The notes: generated by a model not told the origin, from the letters alone. A DNA stretch of 64,000 bases from Brucella sp. 21LCYQ03 (GCF_023554105.1 NZ_JAMJWE010000016.1:20360-84359); one strand, 5' to 3'; shown: positions 53,226 to 60,901, numbered from the stretch's first letter. Made by a program: numbers and translations.

Positions 53226-54425
53226 GTGCTCACCGATACCAAGCTACGCAATCTGAAACCACAATCCAAGCTTTACAAAGTGTACGACCGCGACGGGCTA
53301 TATGTGGCGGTGACGCCAGCCGGTTCGATCTCCTTTCGCTACAACTACGCCATTCACGGACGGCAGGAGACGGTCACTTTCGGACGCTATGGTGCGAGCG
53401 GCATCACGCTGGCCGAGGCCAGAGAACGGCTGAACGAAGCGAAGAAACTCATCGCGGCCGGGAAATCTCCGGCCAAAGAAAAGGCGCGAGACAAGGCACG
53501 TCTACGCGGGGCTGAAAGCTTTGCGGAATGGGCCGAGAAATGGCTACGCGGCTATCAGATGGCCGAGTCTACGCGCGATATGCGCCGTTCTGTCTTCGAA
53601 CGCGATCTTAAATCGAAGTTCGGGAGCTGGAAGCTCGCAGAAATCACCCATGAAGACTTGCGCAACCATCTCGATGCGATTGTAGAGCGCGGTGTACCGG
53701 CGACAGCAGTCCATGCTCGCGAGGTTGTATCTCAGGTGTTTCGGTGGGCCATCGAGCGTGGCCAGAAGCTGGATAACCCGGCCGATTTGGTTCGCCCGAA
53801 TAGCATAGCCAAGTTTGAGCCGAGGGACCGCGCTTTAACCCCGGACGAGATAGGGCTGATGTACCAGTACCTTGAGCGCGTTGCGACTGGCCCCTCGTTC
53901 CGCGCTGCCGCCAAGCTTCTGCTGCTGACAATGGTGCGCAAAAGCGAGCTGACCAATGCCACCTGGAGCGAAATCAGTTTCAGTGATGCGCTTTGGACAA
54001 TCCCTAAGGAACGGATGAAGCGCCACAACCCGCATTTGGTTTTCCTTTCGCGGCAAGCGCTGGACATCTTTATAGCGCTGAAAACGTTCGCGGGTGGCTC
54101 TGATTACGTTCTGCCATCGCGATATGACACTGACGCCCCCATGAGCAGCGCCACGCTGAATCAAGTGCTTACGCTGACCTATAAGGCCGCACAGAAGGAC
54201 GGAAAGCGGCTTACAAAATTCGGCCCTCACGACCTGCGCCGCACCGCCAGCACGTTGCTGCATGAGGCGGGTTACAACACGGATTGGATTGAGAAGTGTC
54301 TTGCTCACGAGCAGCGCGGCGTTCGTGCCGTTTACAACAAGGCTGAGTACCGAGAGCAGCGCACCGAAATGTTGCAGGATTGGGCCGATATGATTGATGA
54401 ATGGACAAGTAAAAATCGGAGCTGA
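53226..54425 (+). CDS. int: P4-type tyrosine recombinase (guaA-site integrase)
   Basis: A 399-residue integrase. N-terminal DUF4102 arm-binding domain (KLYKVYDRDGLYVAVTP), core-binding region, then the catalytic domain: Arg in LLTMVRKSELTNATW, HDLRRTASTLLH (HxxR), CLAHEQRG and the Tyr nucleophile in GVRAVYNKAEY. No disruption. GTG at 53226 begins the conserved LTDTKLRNLKP; a longer frame from 53166 lacks homology-like content. Transcribed away from guaA into the island. Confidence 0.95.
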   Translation: MLTDTKLRNLKPQSKLYKVYDRDGLYVAVTPAGSISFRYNYAIHGRQETVTFGRYGASGITLAEARERLNEAKKLIAAGKSPAKEKARDKARLRGAESFAEWAEKWLRGYQMAESTRDMRRSVFERDLKSKFGSWKLAEITHEDLRNHLDAIVERGVPATAVHAREVVSQVFRWAIERGQKLDNPADLVRPNSIAKFEPRDRALTPDEIGLMYQYLERVATGPSFRAAAKLLLLTMVRKSELTNATWSEISFSDALWTIPKERMKRHNPHLVFLSRQALDIFIALKTFAGGSDYVLPSRYDTDAPMSSATLNQVLTLTYKAAQKDGKRLTKFGPHDLRRTASTLLHEAGYNTDWIEKCLAHEQRGVRAVYNKAEYREQRTEMLQDWADMIDEWTSKNRS

Positions 54426-54727
54426 TCAGCAGTCGTGATTTGCTCATTCTGACAAATAACCCGCAATTTTCACGCCGCATGGCTAACTCTAGGCGGCATT
54501 TACGTGTCCGTAAAACCCCCGTTTCTCGGACAGTGGATAACTTTTGAACCACTGAAATTAATCACCAATCAAAACATAGACATGCATCGTTTTTTCTGTC
54601 CGGAAATTGACGTTTTATGGACAGAAGCCATTGAAATAATTATATAATTTTTTATGAAATGCCTAGCTTGTCCGGGCAGATGCGAGCAATAATCGAACCT
54701 CAAATATACGCATACGAGGTATTCGAA
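54426..54727. other. Gap of 302 bases with TGTCC inverted repeats
   Basis: Two inverted repeats share TGTCC/GGACA arms: 54505-54532 (TGTCCG/CGGACA, 16-nt spacer) and 54594-54626 (TTCTGTCC/GGACAGAA, 17-nt spacer). A single TGTCCG is at 54669-54674. They could be integrase arm sites or operators for the AlpA-like protein. No gene. Confidence 0.5.
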
Positions 54728-54961
54728 ATGAAAAAGGTAAACAGAAACAGAGAAAAGACGCTTATTAATCGCAAGACCCTCCTCGATATAGTGCCGCTAT
54801 CCGACAGAACTATTTACAACATGGAGAAGCGCGGAGATTTTCCGCGTAGAATTGCTCTCACAAGCCGGAATGTTGTTTGGGTTTTAAGTGAGGTCGAGCA
54901 GTGGATTGAAGCTCGTAGAAACTCTGGTGCGCAGGCTCCCCGTCCGGGAATGGGAGCGTGA
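54728..54961 (+). CDS. AlpA-family DNA-binding regulator (excisionase-like)
   Basis: A 77-residue winged-helix protein: LINRKTLLDIVPLSDRTIY, MEKRGDFPRRIAL and WVLSEVEQWIEARR match the Phage_AlpA pattern. Such proteins control integrase genes or act as excision directionality factors. ATG at 54728 with GAGGT upstream. It lies between int and repA, four bases before repA, so it may link excision with replication. Confidence 0.85.
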   Translation: MKKVNRNREKTLINRKTLLDIVPLSDRTIYNMEKRGDFPRRIALTSRNVVWVLSEVEQWIEARRNSGAQAPRPGMGA

Positions 54962-54964
54962 TGC

Positions 54965-56080
54965 ATGGCAATCAAGCCCGAAGGGCTTCGCCAAATTGAT
55001 GCCTCTACTCTAATAGGCCGAATTGAGAGCGCTCGCCGTGCCAACGCGGCGCGCGAGCAAACCATTTCGAAGGGTGCTGGGGCAACAGGCCAGAATGAGT
55101 TTGATAGTCACGCGACTATAAATTCTTCCAACATATCGACCGTTCATGAGCAGATGGCGCGGCTTAAAGAGCGTGACAAGGCGCTCTCTCTTGTACGAAA
55201 CGCACCAAAAGGTGACGATCAGGCTGACTTTTTTGTGCCTGGCTTATTTGATGTTGGCGGACGCGATAATCGTTCAATTATGGACGTAGCGCCATTTCGC
55301 CTTTCAAAGCGCGATAAGCGTGCAGGGGAGGTTATCCGCCATGAATTGCCAGACGGCTATGTTGAAGTGAAATCTGGTCCCGACGGAATGGCGTCCGTAT
55401 GGGATTACGACATCGTTTTGATGACGATTTCTCACCTCACCGAAGCCGTGAACCGCTGGCGCGACTGTAAGGGTGAAAAGCCGTCCCGCACCTTCACGCC
55501 GCACGTTTCCGACATTCTGAAATTTGCCAGAAGGGGCGACGGGAGCCGTCAGGTCGAGGAACTGGAGGCTGCATTGGATCGCCTTAAAGGGACGACCATC
55601 AAAACCGTTCGTGACCGTCAAACCAGTGACGGAAAAACTATGCGGGAGGTTGAAGCCGAAGGACTTATCAGCAGCTATCGGGTTGTGTCCCGGACGGACA
55701 CTAAAAAGCTTAGTATCGTTGAGATCGAAGCTCCGAAGTGGATCTATCGCGAGATTGTAGAGGGTAAAAGCCCAGACGTGCTAACCGTTCACCCCGATTA
55801 TTTTCTGATAGATCCGGGCATAGGCCGGTTCTTATACAGGTTGGCTCGGCGGGCCGCAGGAAGGCGAAATGCTAAGTGGTCGTTCCGCACGCTCTATGCG
55901 CGCAGTGGCAGCACCGGTAAGTTTAAGGATTTTTCTCGTCATCTCCGAAAGGTGATAGCTGCCAATGATTTACCTGAGTATCTCCTTCGTGAGGAGCCGG
56001 GGAAAAGCGGACCACAGGTCGTAATGATGTATCGTGAAATGTCCGACATCCAGCCGCCAAGCAGGAACGAAGGTGGTTAA
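54965..56080 (+). CDS. repA: Plasmid replication initiator RepA (RPA family)
   Basis: A 371-residue initiator of the RPA type. Conserved region about 95-345: NRSIMDVAPFRLSKRDK, VWDYDIVLMTISHLTEAVN, LEAALDRLKGTTIKTVR, SPDVLTVHPDYFLIDPG, RFLYRLARRAAGRRNAKW and a final winged helix SGSTGKFKDFSRHL. It binds the iterons just downstream and recruits host replication proteins (family knowledge). Intact. An inverted iteron overlaps its stop, suggesting autoregulation. Confidence 0.92.
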   Translation: MAIKPEGLRQIDASTLIGRIESARRANAAREQTISKGAGATGQNEFDSHATINSSNISTVHEQMARLKERDKALSLVRNAPKGDDQADFFVPGLFDVGGRDNRSIMDVAPFRLSKRDKRAGEVIRHELPDGYVEVKSGPDGMASVWDYDIVLMTISHLTEAVNRWRDCKGEKPSRTFTPHVSDILKFARRGDGSRQVEELEAALDRLKGTTIKTVRDRQTSDGKTMREVEAEGLISSYRVVSRTDTKKLSIVEIEAPKWIYREIVEGKSPDVLTVHPDYFLIDPGIGRFLYRLARRAAGRRNAKWSFRTLYARSGSTGKFKDFSRHLRKVIAANDLPEYLLREEPGKSGPQVVMMYREMSDIQPPSRNEGG

Positions 56081-56087
56081 TAGACGG
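56072..56087 (-). repeat. Inverted iteron overlapping the repA stop
   Basis: Reads CCGTCTATTAACCACC on the minus strand, identical to two of the three iterons at 56193-56251. Confidence 0.85.
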
Positions 56088-56192
56088 AAGATAACTGCGA
56101 TTGATGTTCAGGTAGAGTTGATGACGGTCCTTCGGGGCCGTTTGCATTTGGAAAAGATTATCAGTTTAAGTGGAGAGCAGTCTGTGGATAGT

Positions 56193-56251
56193 CCGTCTAT
56201 TAACCACCCTGCCTCCGTCTATTAGCCACCCGATGCCGTCTATTAACCACC
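56193..56251 (+). repeat. Three direct iterons of the RepA origin
   Basis: CCGTCTATTAACCACC at 56193-56208 and 56236-56251, with CCGTCTATTAGCCACC at 56215-56230. Starts are 22 and 21 bases apart, two helix turns, so RepA would bind one face. Confidence 0.93.
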
Positions 56252-56353
56252 GGCCTCTCTCGTAACCAATTGTATATAAATGATAATTAGGCGATTTTTT
56301 CGCCTAAATCTTTTAAAGCTAATTAAAACTTATATTCTTAAAACCCGTTTGCA

Positions 56354-56362
56354 TGTGGATAA
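56354..56362 (-). promoter_or_regulatory. DnaA box
   Basis: TTATCCACA on the minus strand, a perfect match, after the AT-rich stretch. A near match (one change) lies just before the first iteron. Confidence 0.8.
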
Positions 56363-56485
56363 GTCGTAGGCGCTAGACGCCGCATGTTTACCGGTTTATT
56401 CGGCCGCAACCTTTTTATGCGGTCTTATGTGACCGTGATATTGTCGAGAGATCCATCGTGGCACTGCCTCTTCAAGAGAGTACAA

Positions 56486-57010
56486 ATGATCGAAACGAAG
56501 CGTAACCGCCTGCGCCGATATCTTATTTGCGTGATTATGAGCGCGCTCTGTGCTGCATCTATGAATATCAAATCGGTCACAGCCGAGCCGATAGACATGA
56601 CGGCGGAAAAGCTCCTGGATATCTGTTCTTCATCCACTGTGCAGATTGCAGGGACAAAGGGTGACGTGCTTGGCTGGCAAAAGATGACAGATGCCGAAAA
56701 TGACGAACTACGTAGCACTTTAGGGGATCCAAGCTCGACTGAACTTGTGGGCTGGCGTCGCAGCGGAACCGGCCGCCCTGAGTTCCTGTGGTTTGCCACC
56801 CATGCAACTCATGTCATGACTTGCTGGTATACAAAGCCGGACGCTACAGGCTTACTCGACAGTTTATCTGAACACCTGGGTTCCCCTGATGAACTCGATA
56901 GAAACGATGCCGCAAATAGCATCACAGCATTATGGTTGCGAAACGAGCTCGAATATTCATTCGTCCAGTTCCGATCCTCGGCAATCGTCACGATCGGCTC
57001 ACAACGCTGA
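56486..57010 (+). CDS. Secreted hypothetical protein of the island
   Basis: A 174-residue protein with a signal peptide (RRYLICVIMSALCAAS then about 33 for cleavage) and a mature part holding two Cys (LLDICSSS, VMTCWYTKP) that may pair. Blocks: LGWQKMTDAENDELRSTLG, ELVGWRRSGTGRPEFLW, SLSEHLGSPDELDRND. I do not recognise it. ATG at 56486 with AGAGAG ahead; an ATG at 56384 adds unlikely residues. Confidence 0.6.
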   Translation: MIETKRNRLRRYLICVIMSALCAASMNIKSVTAEPIDMTAEKLLDICSSSTVQIAGTKGDVLGWQKMTDAENDELRSTLGDPSSTELVGWRRSGTGRPEFLWFATHATHVMTCWYTKPDATGLLDSLSEHLGSPDELDRNDAANSITALWLRNELEYSFVQFRSSAIVTIGSQR

Positions 57011-57162
57011 AGCGATAGGCTGCAAGCCTAGGAGAAGGCCTTTCCTGAAGAAATCAGCTATGTTGGCAGGGGAATGGCAAGCTCCGCGCTTAGGCGGTGA
57101 CGTCGTGGAGATGATCATATTCCTTAGTTGACGCAAATAAGTTGGCACCAAAGGAAAAGCAG

Positions 57163-57441
57163 GTGAAGCAAATCAGTACGATGACAGCGCTTGAGCAGGC
57201 TTTCGAGCAGGTCGACAACAGCGAAGCATTAAGGCTTCTCAGTGAAGGATATCCAATCGTCTACAGGGAGCCAGACACGCCCGCAGGGCATGTTATCCAG
57301 CGCTACCCGGACGGGAGACGCGAGCTGGTGAGGTACGAAAATCACAAGCCGGTCGTAGTGGCCGAGCTGTCGACCGTTTCCCCGGAGCTTAAATCCGCGA
57401 AATACGATCCCAGAGACCTGATAAGCTGCGAGGACGATTAA
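57163..57441 (+). CDS. Small hypothetical protein of the island
   Basis: A 92-residue cytosolic protein: MTALEQAFEQVDNSEALRLL, a PDTPAGHVIQRYPDGRREL middle and an acidic end. GTG start at 57163 has AAAGGA upstream; TTG at 57142 is the alternative. No known family. Good codon pattern and no overlap favour a real gene. Confidence 0.6.
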   Translation: MKQISTMTALEQAFEQVDNSEALRLLSEGYPIVYREPDTPAGHVIQRYPDGRRELVRYENHKPVVVAELSTVSPELKSAKYDPRDLISCEDD

Positions 57442-57544
57442 AGCGCCTGAGAGCTATGGAGAGCCGTTTTTATGGATAGGGCCATGGTGTTGGGTAAAGT
57501 GAGGCAGAAAAATCGCCTAAGCGCCGTACAGGCGCGAACTTAGC

Positions 57545-57560
57545 CCGTCTATTACCCACC
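57545..57560 (+). repeat. Variant iteron, left arm of distant inverted pair
   Basis: CCGTCTATTACCCACC, one base from the repA iterons. Confidence 0.8.
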
Positions 57561-57685
57561 AACCAGCTTAGGAATGGCTCAGAGGCTTAACCTGAAGCAT
57601 ACGAAGGCGTTTTTTCGAGCAAATGCAACGTCTTGTCCCGGAGAGGCCAAAATCCCGCGAGACCGCGCCACAGGCGGCGTGAGGC

Positions 57686-57701
57686 GGTGGGTAATAGACG
57701 G
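57686..57701 (-). repeat. Variant iteron, right arm of distant inverted pair
   Basis: Minus strand CCGTCTATTACCCACC, identical to 57545-57560. Confidence 0.8.
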
Positions 57702-57718
57702 TATCGCTAATTTCAGGC

Positions 57719-57744
57719 ACAAAAAACCCCGCGCGTGGCGGGGT
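57719..57744 (-). terminator. Terminator of the trb block
   Basis: Minus strand CCCCGC-CACGC-GCGGGG then six Ts, 19 bases beyond the last stop of the minus-strand trb cluster. Confidence 0.85.
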
Positions 57745-57762
57745 GTTGGTTCATTGAATACC

Positions 57763-58071
57763 TTATTTTTCTTCATTTCCGCGACGGTAAGCGGCCCGCA
57801 TTTTTTCCGCCATTTGCGCATGAGCTGCCGTAGCTTGTTTGCTTCCAATAAGCGGAGCGCGTGTTAGAGCCGATGCACCACCAAGAAGCGACATTCCTAT
57901 CCCAAAGCGAAAGGCGTTGATCTTGTGTTCGTTGGCTTCGATATAGGCGTTCACCCTGTCCAGTTGCGGACCATATCCTGCTTTCACCAAGATGTAACGC
58001 AGGCCGAATACACCGAAAGCGACTGCGGTGCTGACTGCGACAAAGATTGAGAATTTGATTATTGGTTCCAT
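57763..58071 (-). CDS. Small two-TM membrane protein downstream of trbL
   Basis: A 102-residue protein with hydrophobic segments at about 5-28 (KFSIFVAVSTAVAFGVFGL) and 52-70, and a basic tail KMRAAYRRGNEEK. AGGAG before the ATG at 58071. Last gene of the trbJ-trbL run, 47 bases after trbL. Not recognised as a known Trb protein; probably part of the same transfer-linked unit. Confidence 0.7.
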   Translation of the reverse strand: MEPIIKFSIFVAVSTAVAFGVFGLRYILVKAGYGPQLDRVNAYIEANEHKINAFRFGIGMSLLGGASALTRAPLIGSKQATAAHAQMAEKMRAAYRRGNEEK

Positions 58072-58118
58072 GGTCTGTCTCCTAAGTCGTTAGATGCACG
58101 GCTCGATGGCCGTATTGA

Positions 58119-59480
58119 TTATTTCTCTGGTGCCGGTTGTGCAGGACGAATAACGTTGCTGTTTTCGCTTGCTGGTTCATTGCCAGTATCTTCCTGCTCA
58201 GGCGTGTCCTCAAAGCCGTCAGCCGGGGCAGTGGAAATGTTTCCAAGCGAAGACGCGCTTTCCATACCCGGAACGCTTAGAGCGACCATAGAGCCTGCGG
58301 TTTTCATCGCAGCTCCAGCCAGCCTCCGTCCTTTCTCGCCGGATTGGCCGGATGTATTCGGAACATTGGAAGGCGAGCCGCTTGAACGTGCCGGACTGCC
58401 ACCGCCTCCGGTTATAGTCGAGGCTGGACTTGTGTCGGCCTCACTCTGAGGGCCTTGCGGAGCATTACCGGCAAGACTGGAGCCAAGACTTTTGGCTAGA
58501 CTGCTAATACCGCCACCGGCCGAACTTGCGGCACCGCCTGCGAGCGCGCCTGCCCCAACGGCGAGACCAGCAGCACCGGCTGCGCCCGCCATTGCAAGCC
58601 CGCCGATTGCAGAACCGCCGCCTAGTGATGTTCCGTTTATCATTCCAGCGATCAGTTCCGGTATCGTCTTGGTCAGATAAGCGCAGATGATCGCCAGTCC
58701 CGCAATTGTCAGGGAGGATGCGGAATCCTTAGTGTAGGCCTCGACCCACGCGTCGGCGCTGGCCGAGATCACTGAAACTATCAGCGTCAGAACAAACAGC
58801 TTTGCACCAACAGAGACGATGTATTTAAGCGGTGAAGTAGCAAACTCACGTGTCCAGGATGAGCCGCCGAAACCCATCAGAAAAACGCCTGCACAGATAA
58901 TGATGTAGGATTCAACGAGCGTTACAAACATGAACGCAGCTATGAACGTGAAGCACAGGAGCACGATCACGGACATGAAGGAGTTGAAAACGGCGGTACC
59001 CGGAGACAGGGTGAAAATGCCATCAGCCACGGTATTGGACAGCGTTACAGCGATTGCCAGCACGTCGCCGGGATAGAGCATTTTGCCCATCCCTCCCGCA
59101 CGCCCTGCCGCTTCTCGGAAGCTATCGACCATCAGCCCGCCCCAACTTGGAAGGTACGTTATCATCATGGAGAAAAACGATGTGACCATGATTAAACGTA
59201 GAAGGTCGGCGATGACGCTTCCAAGCTCCAGATTGCTATCAAGCGCCTTCAATCCAAACGTCCAGACCAGCTGGATGAGAGCAAGACTGAAAAGCAAATA
59301 GGTGGCATACTTGCCAAGTTCTCCAGTCCAGCTATTCGCTGTCTCGTGTAAGAGGTTGAGGAGCGAACTCGCTTCGGCGCTAGGATCAGCCAATCCACTA
59401 CCTTCTGCTGCAAAAGCGCCTGTACTCAAAATCAGAAGTAAAGGCACGATGAAAACAATCCAAAATGTGTTTTTCGTCAT
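58119..59480 (-). CDS. trbL: P-type conjugative transfer protein TrbL (VirB6-like)
   Basis: A 453-residue polytopic inner-membrane protein of the type IV secretion channel. A signal-like segment (to about 24), then hydrophobic segments at about 60-80, 88-105, 165-215, 220-245 and 255-290, with KYIVSVGAKLFVLTLIVSVI and a glycine/alanine run (GGGSAIGGLAMAGAAGAAG). The tail from about 320 is Ser/Gly/Pro-rich and disordered, typical of TrbL. It begins two bases after the trbK-like stop. Confidence 0.9.
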   Translation of the reverse strand: MTKNTFWIVFIVPLLLILSTGAFAAEGSGLADPSAEASSLLNLLHETANSWTGELGKYATYLLFSLALIQLVWTFGLKALDSNLELGSVIADLLRLIMVTSFFSMMITYLPSWGGLMVDSFREAAGRAGGMGKMLYPGDVLAIAVTLSNTVADGIFTLSPGTAVFNSFMSVIVLLCFTFIAAFMFVTLVESYIIICAGVFLMGFGGSSWTREFATSPLKYIVSVGAKLFVLTLIVSVISASADAWVEAYTKDSASSLTIAGLAIICAYLTKTIPELIAGMINGTSLGGGSAIGGLAMAGAAGAAGLAVGAGALAGGAASSAGGGISSLAKSLGSSLAGNAPQGPQSEADTSPASTITGGGGSPARSSGSPSNVPNTSGQSGEKGRRLAGAAMKTAGSMVALSVPGMESASSLGNISTAPADGFEDTPEQEDTGNEPASENSNVIRPAQPAPEK

Positions 59481-59482
59481 AA

Positions 59483-59662
59483 TTAAAACCCTCGTTTAGG
59501 GCTGCGAATAGGCTCGCGTGAAAAGAATTCTTGATCTGCTTTGGTGTCATGCACCGAGGCTTCACAGGTTCCGAAGCTCGCGCCAAAAATGGTCGCAGTC
59601 GCACCACCCAAAAGTGCCGAGGTGAGGCACAGGCTCAAAAGAACAATCTTTGAAATGGTCAT
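59483..59662 (-). CDS. TrbK-like small exported protein (candidate entry exclusion)
   Basis: A 59-residue protein: hydrophobic N-terminus (SKIVLLSLCLTSALLGGATA), a Cys in FGTCEAS and a charged tail SREPIRSPKRGF. It sits exactly where trbK lies, two bases after trbJ and two before trbL. TrbK in RP4 is a small lipoprotein for entry exclusion; here no clean lipobox is seen. Its tail resembles that of TrbJ. Confidence 0.7.
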   Translation of the reverse strand: MTISKIVLLSLCLTSALLGGATATIFGASFGTCEASVHDTKADQEFFSREPIRSPKRGF

Positions 59663-59664
59663 AG

Positions 59665-60435
59665 TCAGAAACCTACTTTTTCGCTGCGTACAGGCTTCCT
59701 TTCAAAATACTGCTCATCGGCTGCCGCCTTGGCAGTTTCCTTTTCCGTTGTTGCCGCGATGTAGTTGCTTTGCAGCGTGATTTGCGTTGCGGTCAAATCT
59801 CGCAGCTTCTGGAGCTGTTGGACGTTCTGCGCTGCAATCTCGTTACCCGCCTGAATGGCTTGCAATCGTCCGGTGGCGTTTTGCGACTGCTGCACAACGC
59901 GATTGAGTGCCCGATCTTCCTGCTCGAACGCGCCCACGTTCATTCCTGCTGCCCGCATGGCAGACGTCGCGTTGTCGAAGCCCTGCTCTGACCATTTGCG
60001 CTGGCGTTCGCTGATGTTGCCGCCGTCAAACTCACCGGCCGATTTCAGATAAGCGTCGTAATCCTTGAATTGTTCGCGGAAGCGCTTGTCCAGATCGCTG
60101 ATGTCGCGCCCCAAGGTTTTCGTATTGGTGTAAACATCTGCTACGCGTCGAAGGTCGCCAGTAATGGACTGATAAAGGCTTTCAGGCAGGGCAATGCCCT
60201 GCTTAATCATGTCGTCGTACTGGCGCATTTGCGTTTGCAGCTGCTGCGCGGTGTTCAGCGCCGTCTCAACATCTTTCGCGTACTGCAATGCCTGCTGCAT
60301 TGTCGTTGAGCAGTTGGTGCAATAGACCGTGAATGCCTTCGCTTCGGGAGCATAAAAAGCAGCAACCGGAATGAGAGTGGCAGTCAGCGAAATAGAGAAT
60401 GCAGCGCCTGCTAAAAATCGAAGTGATGTTTTCAT
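59665..60435 (-). CDS. trbJ: P-type conjugative transfer protein TrbJ (VirB5-like)
   Basis: A 256-residue periplasmic/pilus-tip protein. Signal peptide to about 34 (PEAKA), then FTVYCTNCSTTMQQALQYAK and a long helical region rich in Gln (ALNTAQQLQTQMRQYDDMIK; NVQQLQKLRDLTATQI), the VirB5/TrbJ build. No other trb genes (B, C, D, E, F, G, I) are in the window. Confidence 0.9.
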   Translation of the reverse strand: MKTSLRFLAGAAFSISLTATLIPVAAFYAPEAKAFTVYCTNCSTTMQQALQYAKDVETALNTAQQLQTQMRQYDDMIKQGIALPESLYQSITGDLRRVADVYTNTKTLGRDISDLDKRFREQFKDYDAYLKSAGEFDGGNISERQRKWSEQGFDNATSAMRAAGMNVGAFEQEDRALNRVVQQSQNATGRLQAIQAGNEIAAQNVQQLQKLRDLTATQITLQSNYIAATTEKETAKAAADEQYFERKPVRSEKVGF

Positions 60436-60475
60436 TTTGTTCTCCAGCGTATTGGGCCTGTCACTTAAGGCCGGG

Positions 60476-60745
60476 TCATACTGTTTTGGATTTTTCCTGA
60501 CGCACGCGGCTCAGGTAGGTACTCAGCTTGGCGGGCGTCATCTGGACGCCCCGTTTTGCGAGAATCTCGGTGATGGCTTTCAGTGGAAATCCCTTCGCCT
60601 GCAAGGATGATATTTCATCCTACAACTCACGAATGACGTCCATCTGGCTCATCCATTGCGGGCCGGGTGTTGCATCCGTCGCTTCCCTGAGTTGGACTCT
60701 CAAACCCTCGATCACTTTGTTAGTGATACGCGGGGATATGCTCAT
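60476..60745 (-). pseudogene. TraK-like small DNA-binding gene with in-frame amber codon
   Basis: From the ATG at 60745 the frame reads ITNKVIEGLRVQLREA ... WMSQMDVIREL, then TAG (60620-60622), then continues DEISSLQAKGFPLKAITEIL ... TPAKLSTYLSRVRQEKSK to a TGA at 60476. The second part is a typical helix-turn-helix found at the end of small plasmid mobilisation proteins such as TraK. One base change would restore 89 residues. Its place opposite traJ across a repeat-rich gap matches TraK beside an IncP oriT. Name is inference. Confidence 0.65.
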
Positions 60746-60850
60746 ATAAACTCACTCCTCGTAGATATGAATGTTATCAAAACTCATGAAATAATCTTAC
60801 AGGATTGAATATAAAAATCGACTTGTGTGGCGTAAAGTTATGTAAATCCA

Positions 60851-60876
60851 TATATTGGATTGTGCAATCCAATATA
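60851..60876. repeat. Perfect 26-bp palindrome
   Basis: TATATTGGATTG and CAATCCAATATA are perfect arms with a 2-base spacer. It is AT-rich and operator-like. Confidence 0.85.
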
Positions 60877-60901
60877 ATTTTCTTATTTCAGAATATTAAT
60901 T

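Larger units (their letters stand above)
56081..56485. other. Gap of 405 bases: plasmid-type origin (oriV)
   Basis: From 56072 to 56362: one inverted iteron, three direct iterons, an AT-rich stretch (56270-56345) with a TTAGGCG/CGCCTAA hairpin (56287-56307) and a perfect DnaA box. This is the standard build of an iteron origin. The rest to 56485 shows nothing else. Confidence 0.85.
57442..57762. other. Gap of 321 bases with an inverted iteron pair
   Basis: CCGTCTATTACCCACC at 57545-57560 and its reverse complement at 57686-57701 flank 125 bases. Both differ from the origin iterons at one base, in the same way. A terminator for the minus-strand gene lies at 57719-57744. Open frames here overlap and look non-coding. 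Confidence 0.6.

Noticed and set aside
52874..53269. Minus-strand 131-residue frame between guaA and int
   Set aside because: Its end is the complement of the guaA 3' end and it spans the guaA terminator and the integrase start; no protein-like features.
57579..57848. 89-residue minus-strand frame over the variant iterons
   Set aside because: Overlaps the small membrane protein gene and a terminator; no ribosome site.
60620..60622. Pyrrolysine or other recoding of the amber codon
   Set aside because: No supporting tRNA or enzyme in the window; a simple nonsense change is enough.
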